From assembly GCA_938048505.1 (NCBI GenBank), contig CALIUX010000189.1, forward strand, positions 1 through 17,113: DNA of 17,113 nt. Reading direction: 5' to 3'. Positions 1-6,754 of the stretch are shown piece by piece. The DNA comes from an uncultured Pseudomonadales bacterium. Lineage in GTDB: Bacteria > Pseudomonadota > Gammaproteobacteria > Pseudomonadales > Cellvibrionaceae. Each line of letters starts with the position of its first letter. The stretch's first letter is position 1. The notes under the pieces were generated by a model. It saw only the letters and a list, made by a program, of their open reading frames with translations. It searched no databases and had not been told where the DNA came from. The position numbers and the translations under genes are program-made.

Positions 1-1083
1 CTCTGAGAATTCCACCATGCCAGACCCTTCACACATGGCGGGGGTAATACCTACTAAGCGTGGGTCTTTTTCGGCGGTATCGCATAGCCATTGCCCAAAA
101 ACGGCTTGATACTTGAGCTTAGGTTTGGGCTTGGCTGCTGCTGCACTACGTTTGGGTTCAATTTTGTTTAATGCATGGTAGCCTACAGGGTCTTTTTCGG
201 CTGGAGTAAAGCCTTTCCCTTTTTGGGTGATGATATGAAGCAGCTTTGGCCCTGGTACTTCACTCAAGTTCTTAAGGTAACGGTTTAAGCGAGGGATGTC
301 GTGCCCGTCAATGGGGCCAACATAATAGAACCCTAATTCCTCAAAAAGCATGCCGGGTGAAACCATGCCTTTCATATGTTCTTCTGTCTTGCGCACTAAT
401 TCAGAGGCGTGAGGCATACCCTTTAAAACACGCTTTCCGCCTTCACGAAATGAGGTGTAAGCCTTAGACGCCCAGATCTTTGAAAAATACGTCGCGAGCC
501 CACCCACATTCGGCGAGATCGACATATTGTTATCGTTCAGAACAACCAGTAGGTCGGCGTGAGTGTGGCTGGCATGGTTGAGTGCTTCAAAAGCCATGCC
601 CGCTGTCATTGCGCCATCACCAATAACGGCAACGGCCTTGCTGTTCTTGCCTGCCATCTGAGAGCCAATGGCCATGCCCAGTGCGGCACTGATAGATGTA
701 CTCGAATGGCCCACACCAAAGGTGTCATAAGGGCTTTCAGCCCGCTTAGGAAAGCCTGATAGCCCACCTGCTTGGCGTATGCTCGCCATGGCTTCACGTC
801 GTCCAGTGAGAATCTTATGGGGATACGTCTGATGCCCTACATCCCACACGAGCTTGTCATGGGGTGTATCAAACGCGTAGTGCAGCGCAATCGTGAGTTC
901 AACGACACCAAGCCCTGCGCCAAAGTGCCCGCCTGATTGCCCGACGCTAAATAATAAGAACGCGCGGAGTTCCTCAGCCAGTTGGCTCAGTTGCGCTTCT
1001 TCAAGTCCTCTAATGTCTTTTGGGTGATCGATCTGGTCTAGGAGAGGGGTGCTAGGACGTTTACCCGGTATTTCATCAAACAT
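1..1083 (-). CDS. dxs: 1-deoxy-D-xylulose-5-phosphate synthase, N-terminal part (runs off the left edge)
   Basis: Dxs condenses pyruvate and glyceraldehyde 3-phosphate to 1-deoxy-D-xylulose 5-phosphate, using thiamine diphosphate and Mg2+. This is the first step of the cytosolic MEP isoprenoid pathway and also feeds thiamine and pyridoxal synthesis. The visible 361 residues are the N-terminal half; the family is usually about 620-640 residues. Seen directly: GGHFGAGLG near residues 51-59 with the conserved active-site His, [10 protein letters not shown] at 81-90, the thiamine-diphosphate motif GDGAMTAGM at 155-163 followed by NDNN at 183-186, and GPIDGHD near 266-272. The pyrimidine-binding and C-terminal domains lie outside the window. 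The ATG at 1083 fits the family start (MFDEIPG). No strong Shine-Dalgarno is visible, but a good promoter lies 30 bases upstream. The HDOD gene on the same strand ends 85 bases upstream, so some read-through is possible. Confidence 0.97.
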   Translation of the reverse strand, partial: MFDEIPGKRPSTPLLDQIDHPKDIRGLEEAQLSQLAEELRAFLLFSVGQSGGHFGAGLGVVELTIALHYAFDTPHDKLVWDVGHQTYPHKILTGRREAMASIRQAGGLSGFPKRAESPYDTFGVGHSSTSISAALGMAIGSQMAGKNSKAVAVIGDGAMTAGMAFEALNHASHTHADLLVVLNDNNMSISPNVGGLATYFSKIWASKAYTSFREGGKRVLKGMPHASELVRKTEEHMKGMVSPGMLFEELGFYYVGPIDGHDIPRLNRYLKNLSEVPGPKLLHIITQKGKGFTPAEKDPVGYHALNKIEPKRSAAAAKPKPKLKYQAVFGQWLCDTAEKDPRLVGITPAMCEGSGMVEFSE

Positions 1084-1112
1084 GCAAAACGCTTATTGGT
1101 AAAAGATCCGGC

Positions 1113-1141
1113 ATTGTATGGTGAGTGCGGACCTTTTTCAA
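1113..1141 (-). promoter_or_regulatory. Likely sigma-70 promoter of dxs
   Basis: Read on the minus strand there is TTGAAA (1141-1136), a 17-base spacer, and TACAAT (1118-1113). That is 5 of 6 consensus positions in each hexamer with ideal spacing. The predicted start near 1106 gives a leader of about 22 bases before the dxs ATG. It lies in the 85-base gap between the HDOD stop and dxs, so dxs probably has its own promoter. This is sequence matching only. Confidence 0.65.
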
Positions 1142-1168
1142 AGTATGTGCGCTGTGCGGGAGTAATTT

Positions 1169-2260
1169 CTAGATTTTTTCGACGATTGCATCGAGCATTG
1201 TCCAGAGATTTTTAGGGAGTTGTAGTGTACTGGTAAGGGTGTTGAGTGATTCGCGATCTGAGCGTGAAGTGAGCACGTAAGCTTCAGCAGCCAAATTGGC
1301 TTGATAGAGAACATAACCATATGGGCTGATAGGCTGCGATGCACTGATGCCGACTTGTTCTTTAATGCCGATACTAATCGCTTCTGGTAGCGCCCAGTCT
1401 TTTGCAATGAGATAGCTTAAATGCGGTGCCAATTTCTTCATTGGAGGCGCAAAAGCGGAGTAACCCGGGCTGTCTCTTTGAGTATCTTTTAGTGCAAATT
1501 GCTTGCATAACTCGTCAAAAAGTAGTGTTTTGCCTGAATCATGAAGCAGGCCCATTAAATAGGCTTTGTAGGGCGGCACACCATATTGCTTAGCGATTGC
1601 TCGGCAAATTGCGGCACAACAGAGAGCGTGGTGCCATAGCTTTTTCCCATTTTGGCTGTAATAAGGCGAGTTACGATGTATTAAAGGGTGAATCAGCGCA
1701 GCGGATAAGACCGGCCGAAGTCCTTCTACCCCTAGCTTCACCACGATAGAATCAATAGAGCGAATAGGCACTTTAGCGGGATTAAAATAAGCGCGGTGAC
1801 AGAGCGCTAAAACAGTAGAGTGGAGTGCTTTATCACGCTTAATGGCAGCAATATAGTCGCCCGTTGAGCTGGTTGGGTCGGTTAGGCTTGCTAGCAGTTT
1901 GTTGAGCATGGGAGGGAAGGGTGGCAGTAACTTTTTGCGAATCTCTTTGCGACGCAGGTTGTTAATGACAAACTCTGTCGAGATTTTTCGTGAAAGGCTG
2001 ATATTTTGATCTTGAGAGCCCTCAAACAAGTAGTGGTAATACATCTTTTTGCTGTAGTCCATCGTGTAATCACTGGGTTCGACTACCGATAGTGTTTGCG
2101 ATGTTAGCAGTGGAATATCGATTGGGTTAGTAGATAGGCCCTTGAGTAGGTGGCTAACATTCATGCTCAGTTTTCCCTCAATAGTTTGCTCAGCATCAGT
2201 CATGCCTTTGAATTCTGGCGTGATTGACGAGAGAAATGTTATAGCAAAGCCGATATTCAT
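1169..2260 (-). CDS. HDOD-domain signalling protein
   Basis: This is a cytosolic protein with an HDOD domain, a relative of HD phosphohydrolases found in bacterial signalling proteins. Its biochemical role is usually unknown. The domain spans roughly residues 111-310, from LPPFPPMLNKLL through KLGVEGLRPV to GLLHDSGKTLL at 237-247. The HD pair (H240, D241) is kept, but the full set of metal ligands of a catalytic HD-GYP protein is not evident and no GYP motif is seen. Residues 1-110 match nothing I recognise. No receiver, EAL or GGDEF domain is attached. The start is uncertain: the ATG at 2260 has no clear ribosome site, whereas Met33 (ATG at 2164) follows GAGGG by about ten bases, so a protein of about 331 residues is possible. 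It lies upstream of dxs on the same strand and is divergent from ylqF. Confidence 0.85.
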   Translation of the reverse strand: MNIGFAITFLSSITPEFKGMTDAEQTIEGKLSMNVSHLLKGLSTNPIDIPLLTSQTLSVVEPSDYTMDYSKKMYYHYLFEGSQDQNISLSRKISTEFVINNLRRKEIRKKLLPPFPPMLNKLLASLTDPTSSTGDYIAAIKRDKALHSTVLALCHRAYFNPAKVPIRSIDSIVVKLGVEGLRPVLSAALIHPLIHRNSPYYSQNGKKLWHHALCCAAICRAIAKQYGVPPYKAYLMGLLHDSGKTLLFDELCKQFALKDTQRDSPGYSAFAPPMKKLAPHLSYLIAKDWALPEAISIGIKEQVGISASQPISPYGYVLYQANLAAEAYVLTSRSDRESLNTLTSTLQLPKNLWTMLDAIVEKI

Positions 2261-2576
2261 AACGTTTTAATAGCAAGAAGGAATATGCAGCTGTATGTAT
2301 ATTAGTTTAGTCGCAGATTGAGGGCGGGCTGACCTCTCGCTCGGCAAAACATACCGCTTATTCAGTGCGCGCAACGTATGCATGAGAAGTACGTGTGAGA
2401 AGTGCGTATGAGGCGTACCCCCAAAGACTTACTCCAAGTGCACGCTTCAAAAGTGCATCAGTGATCTCAAAAGCGCACACCCAAAAAGTACAAAAGTACA
2501 AAGGAATAGAGGGGGAATTTTGCTGTTGCAGCAAGGGCGCGCTAAACTGCTCGCTTATTTTAAATATTGAGTTGCT
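2261..2576. other. Divergent intergenic region between the HDOD gene and ylqF
   Basis: This 316-base gap must hold the promoters of both divergent genes. I see no convincing gene in it. It contains imperfect short repeats (2383-2505, listed separately), a small perfect hairpin TTGCTG-TTG-CAGCAA at 2520-2534, and a weak sigma-70-like pair TTGCTG (2520-2525) and TAAACT (2543-2548), 17 bases apart, ahead of ylqF. The promoter guess is poor: 3 of 6 and 4 of 6 matches. Confidence 0.4.
2383..2505. repeat. Degenerate short tandem repeats upstream of ylqF
   Basis: Three head-to-tail copies of a 13-base unit are seen at 2383-2395 (TGAGAAGTACGTG), 2396-2408 (TGAGAAGTGCGTA) and 2409-2421 (TGAGGCGTACCCC). 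Further right are looser relatives built on CAAAAGTGCA-like words near 2448, 2468 and 2483, ending with AAAGTACAAAAGTACAAAG. The first two units differ at two positions. Function is unknown. Binding sites for a regulator or simple replication slippage are both possible. Confidence 0.5.
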
Positions 2577-3422
2577 ATGCTGATTAATTGGTATCCGGGC
2601 CACATGGAAAAGGCGCGAAAAAAAGTCAAAGAGATTATGCCCTCGGTCGATGTGGTGATAGAGGTTGCCGATGCGCGACTCCCTGCATCTAGCACAAACC
2701 CGATGATCGAAACCCTTCGAGCCGATAAGCCGTACCTTAAAATCCTCAGCAAATCCGATTTAGCCGATCCCGCAATCACTGAGCAGTGGCTTGCCTACTG
2801 GCGAGAGCAAAGCAATACCGATGCTTTGGCCATCACCACACAGAAAAACAGTATCGCACGGACTATTCCGCAGCGAATCCAGTCTTTGTTGCCTCATAAA
2901 ACACGACGCATCGGCCCTGTGAAAGCGCTTATTTTGGGTATCCCAAACGTTGGCAAATCAACATTGATCAATACGCTTGTGGGTAAAAAAGTCGCTGGCG
3001 TTGGGAATGAGCCGGCCATTACCAAGGCGCAGCAAAAAATTCGCGTTACACCCGAATTCACGCTGATTGACTCGCCTGGTATGACCTGGCCGGGCTCAAA
3101 GAACGAAATGGTTAACTATCGTCTAGCCGCGAGCGGGGCTATACGGGATACAGCACTCGAATATGATGATCTTGGCTTTTTTGCCATGGACTACATGCTC
3201 CAGCGTTACCCTTCTCAGGTGAGTGATTACTTTAAGATCCCTGATCTTGAAGATTCCGCTCACGAGGCGCTTTCGCAAGTAGCCAAGCGCCGAGGGTGCG
3301 CAAAGGGTAATCGTGTTGATTTTTTGCGCGTTGGAGAATTGTTTGTTCGAGAGCTCAGAGCCGGCAAGATGGGGCCTGTGAGCTTTGAAGAGCCTTTTGT
3401 TAGCTACCACTATCGCAATTAA
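2577..3422 (+). CDS. ylqF: Circularly permuted ribosome-biogenesis GTPase (YlqF/RbgA family)
   Basis: YlqF/RbgA-family GTPases bind the large ribosomal subunit late in its assembly, in the cytosol. The 281-residue length is typical. The G motifs appear in the permuted order of this family: G4-like SKSD at 59-62 and a G5-like stretch near 86-90 come first, followed by the P-loop GIPNVGKST at 121-129 and G3 DSPG at 165-168. The N-terminus NWYPGHMEKA is the family signature and supports the ATG at 2577 over the ATG at 2604. A C-terminal helical region follows. The usual NKxD motif reads SKSD here, which may weaken guanine selectivity but is tolerated in some GTPases. It looks monocistronic: divergent from the HDOD gene and 262 bases from the next plus-strand gene. 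No terminator is visible after it. Confidence 0.93.
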   Translation: MLINWYPGHMEKARKKVKEIMPSVDVVIEVADARLPASSTNPMIETLRADKPYLKILSKSDLADPAITEQWLAYWREQSNTDALAITTQKNSIARTIPQRIQSLLPHKTRRIGPVKALILGIPNVGKSTLINTLVGKKVAGVGNEPAITKAQQKIRVTPEFTLIDSPGMTWPGSKNEMVNYRLAASGAIRDTALEYDDLGFFAMDYMLQRYPSQVSDYFKIPDLEDSAHEALSQVAKRRGCAKGNRVDFLRVGELFVRELRAGKMGPVSFEEPFVSYHYRN

Positions 3423-3532
3423 TTGACTCGGGTGGATAGATATAGGTAGGGAGAGAGGTAGGGGAAAGGTATAGGTAAATAAGCGAATTCAATACGCAAC
3501 CCTAATGTAGTGCATGAAAGCAATACATGAAT

Positions 3533-3546
3533 GCAACATATGTTGC
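3533..3546. promoter_or_regulatory. Perfect 14-base palindrome, possible operator
   Basis: GCAACATATGTTGC reads the same on both strands. It lies in the 262-base gap between ylqF and the receiver-membrane protein, about 140 bases before the latter's start. A palindrome of this size suits a dimeric regulator, but no second copy was noticed elsewhere in the window. The same gap has a purine-rich stretch at 3430-3480 with repeated GGTAGG and ATAGGTA words. Confidence 0.3.
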
Positions 3547-3684
3547 TTCAACTATTGGTCGCAAGTTGATAGCGTTCGCGATTTATGAGTGTCTTGCATG
3601 AAACCCGTTAACAAAGCTCCTAAATCATTATAAGCTAGCGCCAGATTTTTTGACTGATGATTATTAATCACTAAGGGTTATGTG

Positions 3685-5136
3685 ATGGCAAAGCTAGCAT
3701 TGATTGTTGATGATTCAAAAACAGCTCAGGCTCGCTTGCGCAAAATGCTCGAAAAGTTCGATGTTGATGTTGATACAACGGACTCGGCTGAAGAGGCGTT
3801 AGGCTACTTGTCTTATAAACAGCCCACGGTTATCTTCCTCGACCACCATATGGATGGTATGAGTGGCCTGTCGGCGTTAAAAATCATCAAATCAAACCCC
3901 TCTACTGCTCTGATTCCGGTGGTGATGTATACCTCCGAACAGGGCGATGTCTATGTTGGCCAGGCGCGCGCACTGGGTGCGCTGGATATCCTTTCTAAAG
4001 AAGTGATTAAGCCTTCGAGTATCGAAAAGGTATTGAGCAGCTTAGGGTTGAGTACAGCTGCGGCCAATGACACGCCGCCACAAACACCGGCTCGTCGCCA
4101 ATCAGATCCTAAGCCGTCACCGTCGGCTCGCCGTCGAGACACGGCTGCAGTCATAGAAAAGCTCAATTTTGCTGACGAACACCCAATTGCCTCAGAAACG
4201 CCTTATTCAGCCAAGGCAGATTTGAATAAAGTGCAAGCGCAAGTGGGTAAGTTATTTGAAATCCATATCGCAAAAGTGCGCCAAGAGATCGAAGATAGCA
4301 CTAAGTTCCTCATGCGCCGCCTCAGCAAGGAGATTCAAGAAGGTGGATCGCCTAAAGTTGGCACACCCCAGCGCGCTGCTAATACTGAAGGGCCAGTGGA
4401 AGACTCTGAAGTTGTTACCTCAGAAGCTGCCGTTGCGCCAGCCTTCAAAATGCCCTTGTGGTTGCCAGTACTGCTGCTTCTGTCGCTCTTAGGCGTTGCA
4501 TACTTATTATATTCATCACACTTGGCGCAAACTGCACTCAGTTCTCAGCTAAATGCGTTGTCTGAGCAAAGCCAAGTAGACCAAGAGTCAACGCAGCTAG
4601 CCTTATCTGTACTGGCTGAAAAGAGACAAGATAACACCAGTAACGTGGATGATGGCCGCGTCATGCTCGATGCATTGGGTTGGGCTGTTAACGTCAATCC
4701 ACTTACGCCTTTTGGCGAAAAGCCGTTGAATGATCAGCGTATTTACATGCTGGGTGAATTGCTGGCATTGCTAAAAACCGCTAATTTTGCAGGCACTATT
4801 TTTATTGATATTCACTTGGGTAACTATTGTGTTGTGAAAACACCGGCGGGTGGTTGGATGCTACCTGAGCCTGAGTCGAACATAGAAGAATGCGTCATGC
4901 TGGCCGATGAGCAAGTCGATATTGCCTTGAATGATCAAGTCTCGATTGGCTTCTTGAATTATTTACATAGCACACCGGTTTTGACTGAAGGTGCGATTGA
5001 CGTTGAAATGTCGACTCTAGGCTACGACAGCCCTAAATTCAGCTACCCACCTGCAACCAGTGCCATTAGCGCGGGCCAGTGGAATCGTGCGGCAGCACAA
5101 AATAGTCGCCTTTCTTTTTCCTTTTCGCCTAATTAG
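3685..5136 (+). CDS. Receiver domain - transmembrane - periplasmic domain protein
   Basis: This is a 483-residue protein with an unusual layout. Residues 4-122 are a complete CheY-like receiver: acidic pair D9-D10, phosphoacceptor D53 in FLDHHMDGMSG, T83/S84 and K105. A Pro/Arg-rich linker (about 130-155) and a probable helical or coiled stretch (about 175-220) follow. One strong membrane segment spans about 256-277 (PLWLPVLLLLSLLGVAYLLYS). The remaining 205 residues should be periplasmic; they begin with a Gln/Ser-rich helical stretch and end in a compact domain holding two cysteines (C382, C403) that could form a disulfide. I do not recognise this last domain; a faint OmpA-like flavour is not convincing. 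A GTG at 3682 is in frame, but the ATG at 3685 has better spacing from AAGGG. No kinase partner is adjacent. A cytosolic phosphorylation input acting on a periplasmic output is inference. Confidence 0.88.
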   Translation: MAKLALIVDDSKTAQARLRKMLEKFDVDVDTTDSAEEALGYLSYKQPTVIFLDHHMDGMSGLSALKIIKSNPSTALIPVVMYTSEQGDVYVGQARALGALDILSKEVIKPSSIEKVLSSLGLSTAAANDTPPQTPARRQSDPKPSPSARRRDTAAVIEKLNFADEHPIASETPYSAKADLNKVQAQVGKLFEIHIAKVRQEIEDSTKFLMRRLSKEIQEGGSPKVGTPQRAANTEGPVEDSEVVTSEAAVAPAFKMPLWLPVLLLLSLLGVAYLLYSSHLAQTALSSQLNALSEQSQVDQESTQLALSVLAEKRQDNTSNVDDGRVMLDALGWAVNVNPLTPFGEKPLNDQRIYMLGELLALLKTANFAGTIFIDIHLGNYCVVKTPAGGWMLPEPESNIEECVMLADEQVDIALNDQVSIGFLNYLHSTPVLTEGAIDVEMSTLGYDSPKFSYPPATSAISAGQWNRAAAQNSRLSFSFSPN

Positions 5137-5172
5137 TGGTTCACGGGTTATTGCGTAGGCTAACTACCGTAT

Positions 5173-5195
5173 AGCAGGCACTTACTGTGCCTGCT
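5173..5195. terminator. Hairpin between convergent genes, likely terminator
   Basis: A perfect 9-base-pair stem AGCAGGCAC / GTGCCTGCT has a five-base loop TTACT. It lies 36 bases after the receiver-membrane gene and 31 bases beyond the cysH stop, between two converging genes, so it can serve both. On the plus strand a short T-run (CTTTTTCT) follows only after several bases; on the minus strand no T-run follows. It may be a weak intrinsic terminator or an mRNA end-protecting hairpin. Confidence 0.6.
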
Positions 5196-5226
5196 TATTG
5201 ATCTTTTTCTATTGTCAGTGTTGGTA

Positions 5227-5940
5227 TTATTTTTCGATATTTGTATTGTGTAAGCCACATTCTTTTTTGGTGGCATCTTCCCACCACCAGCGGCCTTCAC
5301 GCTCATGCTGGTTGGGGCCAACCGGCTTGGTGCAAGGTTGGCAGCCAATTGAAATAAACCCCTGATCATGCAGCGCGTTATAAGGTATTTCGAGTGAGCG
5401 AATGTGTGTCCACACCTCATCAGAAGACCAGTTGGCAAGAGGGTTGTATTTGACTAACTCTTTGCCCGGTGCGGCAAAGTTTGTATCGTTTTGAATAACC
5501 GGTATACCTGTGCGTGTGCCAGGGCTCTGGTCTTTGCGCTGGCCGGTTACCCAAGCATCGAGTGTTGCAAGCTGTCTGCGAAGCGGTTCGATTTTTCGGA
5601 TGCCGCAGCACTCTTGGTGATTATCTTTGTAAAAGCTAAAAAAGCCTTTTTCGGTTACAAGCTTCTGTACTGCTTGTGCATCGGGGTAGAGTGTTTCGAT
5701 ATCGATTTTATAGTGTTCTCTTACACGATCTAAAAAAGCATAGGTTTCAGGGTGTAAGCGGCCTGTATCCAGCGTAAATACCCGCACATCAGGGCGAATT
5801 TGTGTAGCCATGTGAATGAGTACGACGTCTTCAGCACCGCTAAAGGAAATACCAATATTTTCGTGATTTTCTAGGGCATGTTTCAAAATTTGGCGTGGGC
5901 TCTTTTTTTGCAGCTCGGCATCGATGTCAACAGCAATCAT
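5227..5940 (-). CDS. cysH: Assimilatory adenylyl-sulfate (APS) reductase, [4Fe-4S] type CysH
   Basis: CysH reduces activated sulfate to sulfite in the cytosol with electrons from thioredoxin or glutaredoxin, the step before sulfite reductase in cysteine synthesis. The 237-residue protein has the PP-loop ISFSGAEDV at 31-39, [12 protein letters not shown] near 55-66, and the C-terminal redox cysteine in KKECGLH (C228). It also has the paired cysteines C111-C112 (HQECCGIRK) and C200-x-x-C203 (GCQPC), which ligate the iron-sulfur cluster. By family knowledge this set marks enzymes that use APS, as in Pseudomonas and plants, rather than the cluster-less PAPS enzyme of E. coli. A good ribosome site (AGAGG, about six bases before ATG) supports the start. 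No other cys gene is adjacent in the window. Confidence 0.95.
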   Translation of the reverse strand: MIAVDIDAELQKKSPRQILKHALENHENIGISFSGAEDVVLIHMATQIRPDVRVFTLDTGRLHPETYAFLDRVREHYKIDIETLYPDAQAVQKLVTEKGFFSFYKDNHQECCGIRKIEPLRRQLATLDAWVTGQRKDQSPGTRTGIPVIQNDTNFAAPGKELVKYNPLANWSSDEVWTHIRSLEIPYNALHDQGFISIGCQPCTKPVGPNQHEREGRWWWEDATKKECGLHNTNIEK

Positions 5941-6442
5941 TATCTACCTCTGTTTAGTGCGCTTATTGATTTTGTTTGGCTATGTTACAGATCATCGCTA
6001 AAGGTGAGTTTATCGATGGCTGTGTAGTTGCTCGGATGGGAATGGCGGCGAGCATAGCAAAAAGTGTTGATAAAGGCAGCCTTTATAAAGCAACAAATAG
6101 GGCTGTTCGGCGGGTTAATAGTGGCGTTTAGCCTCGTGCCAGAGGTGATTGCTGCAGGCTAAAATATCTCGTCTACGCTCAAATAGGCAACCCTATTTTG
6201 GCGCGCCACCTGACTGATGACGATTGTTATTTTAGGTGACAAAATTACTCCCTCCAGTGCTATGAGTCATAATCAATATACGTCATACTAGAGAGTAATT
6301 TTTAGAATGTAGGTATTTCTGAAATAGAACCTACCAAATTTGTACAAAAAGCTATGTACAAAAAACCATGTGCAAGAAGTGTGTAAAAATAGGGTTAATA
6401 AAATGACAAGTAAACTGTCAATCAATAAAAAGGGGGCAGCCA
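5941..6442. other. Divergent intergenic region between cysH and the partner-switching operon, rich in inverted repeats
   Basis: This 502-base gap holds no convincing gene. Seen hairpins: ATAAAGG-CAG-CCTTTAT at 6070-6086; AAATAGG/CCTATTT at 6181-6198, followed by the palindrome TGGCGCGCCA at 6199-6208; the long inverted repeat at 6241-6302 (listed separately); and GTAGGT/ACCTAC at 6309-6334. From 6340 to 6390 there are loose copies of a GTACAAAAA-like word spaced about 14 bases apart. The last 100 bases are A-rich and probably hold the operon promoter, but no good -35/-10 pair stands out. A 49-codon open frame at 5982-6131 is weak and is not called. Confidence 0.5.
6241..6302. repeat. Inverted repeat (12 of 13 bases matched) upstream of the hsbA-like gene
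   Basis: AAAATTACTCCCT at 6241-6253 pairs with AGAGAGTAATTTT at 6290-6302 with one mismatch; the outer ten bases are perfect. Inside it, TATGA (6261-6265) can pair with TCATA (6283-6287), so a nested hairpin is possible. The plus-strand right arm ends in TTTTT. It could be a regulatory or terminator-like structure in the leader, or a very short relic element. No target-site duplication is evident. Confidence 0.5.
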
Positions 6443-6748
6443 ATGTCGGTGAGTTCTTCTAGGCTTAATGATGGCAAAACGCTAATGATCGAAGTGGGCG
6501 GGCGTTTTGATGCAAGCGTCTTAGACGAGTTTCGTGAGTGTTACGAAAAAACCAGTGTGAAATTTGATTCTTATGAAGTCAACCTAAGAGATGCTGAGTA
6601 TCTCGATAGTTCTGCATTGGGCATGTTATTAGTTTTGCGGGATTTTGCTGGAGGTGATAAAGCTTCTATTCTGATTTCCAACTGCTCCAGTGAGGTCAAA
6701 AGGATTTTTGCCATTTCGAGCTTCGAAAAACTATTTGACATTCAGTAA
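6443..6748 (+). CDS. hsbA: STAS-domain anti-sigma factor antagonist (HsbA-like)
   Basis: This 101-residue cytosolic protein is a single STAS domain of the SpoIIAA/RsbV type. The signature LDSSALGMLLVLRD (about 54-67) contains S56 and S57, one of which should be the phosphorylated serine. In partner switching, the dephosphorylated form binds an anti-sigma factor or other target and the phosphorylated form lets go. In Pseudomonas aeruginosa the HsbA homologue works with HsbR and HptB, binds FlgM, and tunes motility and biofilm formation. The gene order here (STAS, receiver-PP2C-HATPase, Hpt) is the same, which supports the symbol. A strong purine-rich ribosome site (AGGGGG at 6431-6436) precedes the ATG, so this first gene should be well translated. 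Only six bases separate its stop from the TTG of the next gene. The target in this organism is not visible in the window. Confidence 0.85.
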   Translation: MSVSSSRLNDGKTLMIEVGGRFDASVLDEFRECYEKTSVKFDSYEVNLRDAEYLDSSALGMLLVLRDFAGGDKASILISNCSSEVKRIFAISSFEKLFDIQ

Positions 6749-6754
6749 TCCCCA

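Noticed and set aside
2358..2603. Minus-strand open frame of 81 codons and plus-strand frame of 62 codons (2395-2583) in the ylqF upstream gap
   Set aside because: Both lie over short tandem repeats and run into the ylqF start, have no ribosome site, and their composition does not resemble a protein.
5982..6131. A 49-codon plus-strand open frame with a protein-like composition (starts MLQIIAKGEF)
   Set aside because: It has no ribosome site, overlaps a hairpin, and lies in the cysH control region. It is too short to support without conservation data.
6241..6302. A miniature transposable element (MITE) bounded by the 13-base inverted repeat
   Set aside because: At 62 bases it is very short, no target-site duplication is seen, and no second copy was noticed in the window.
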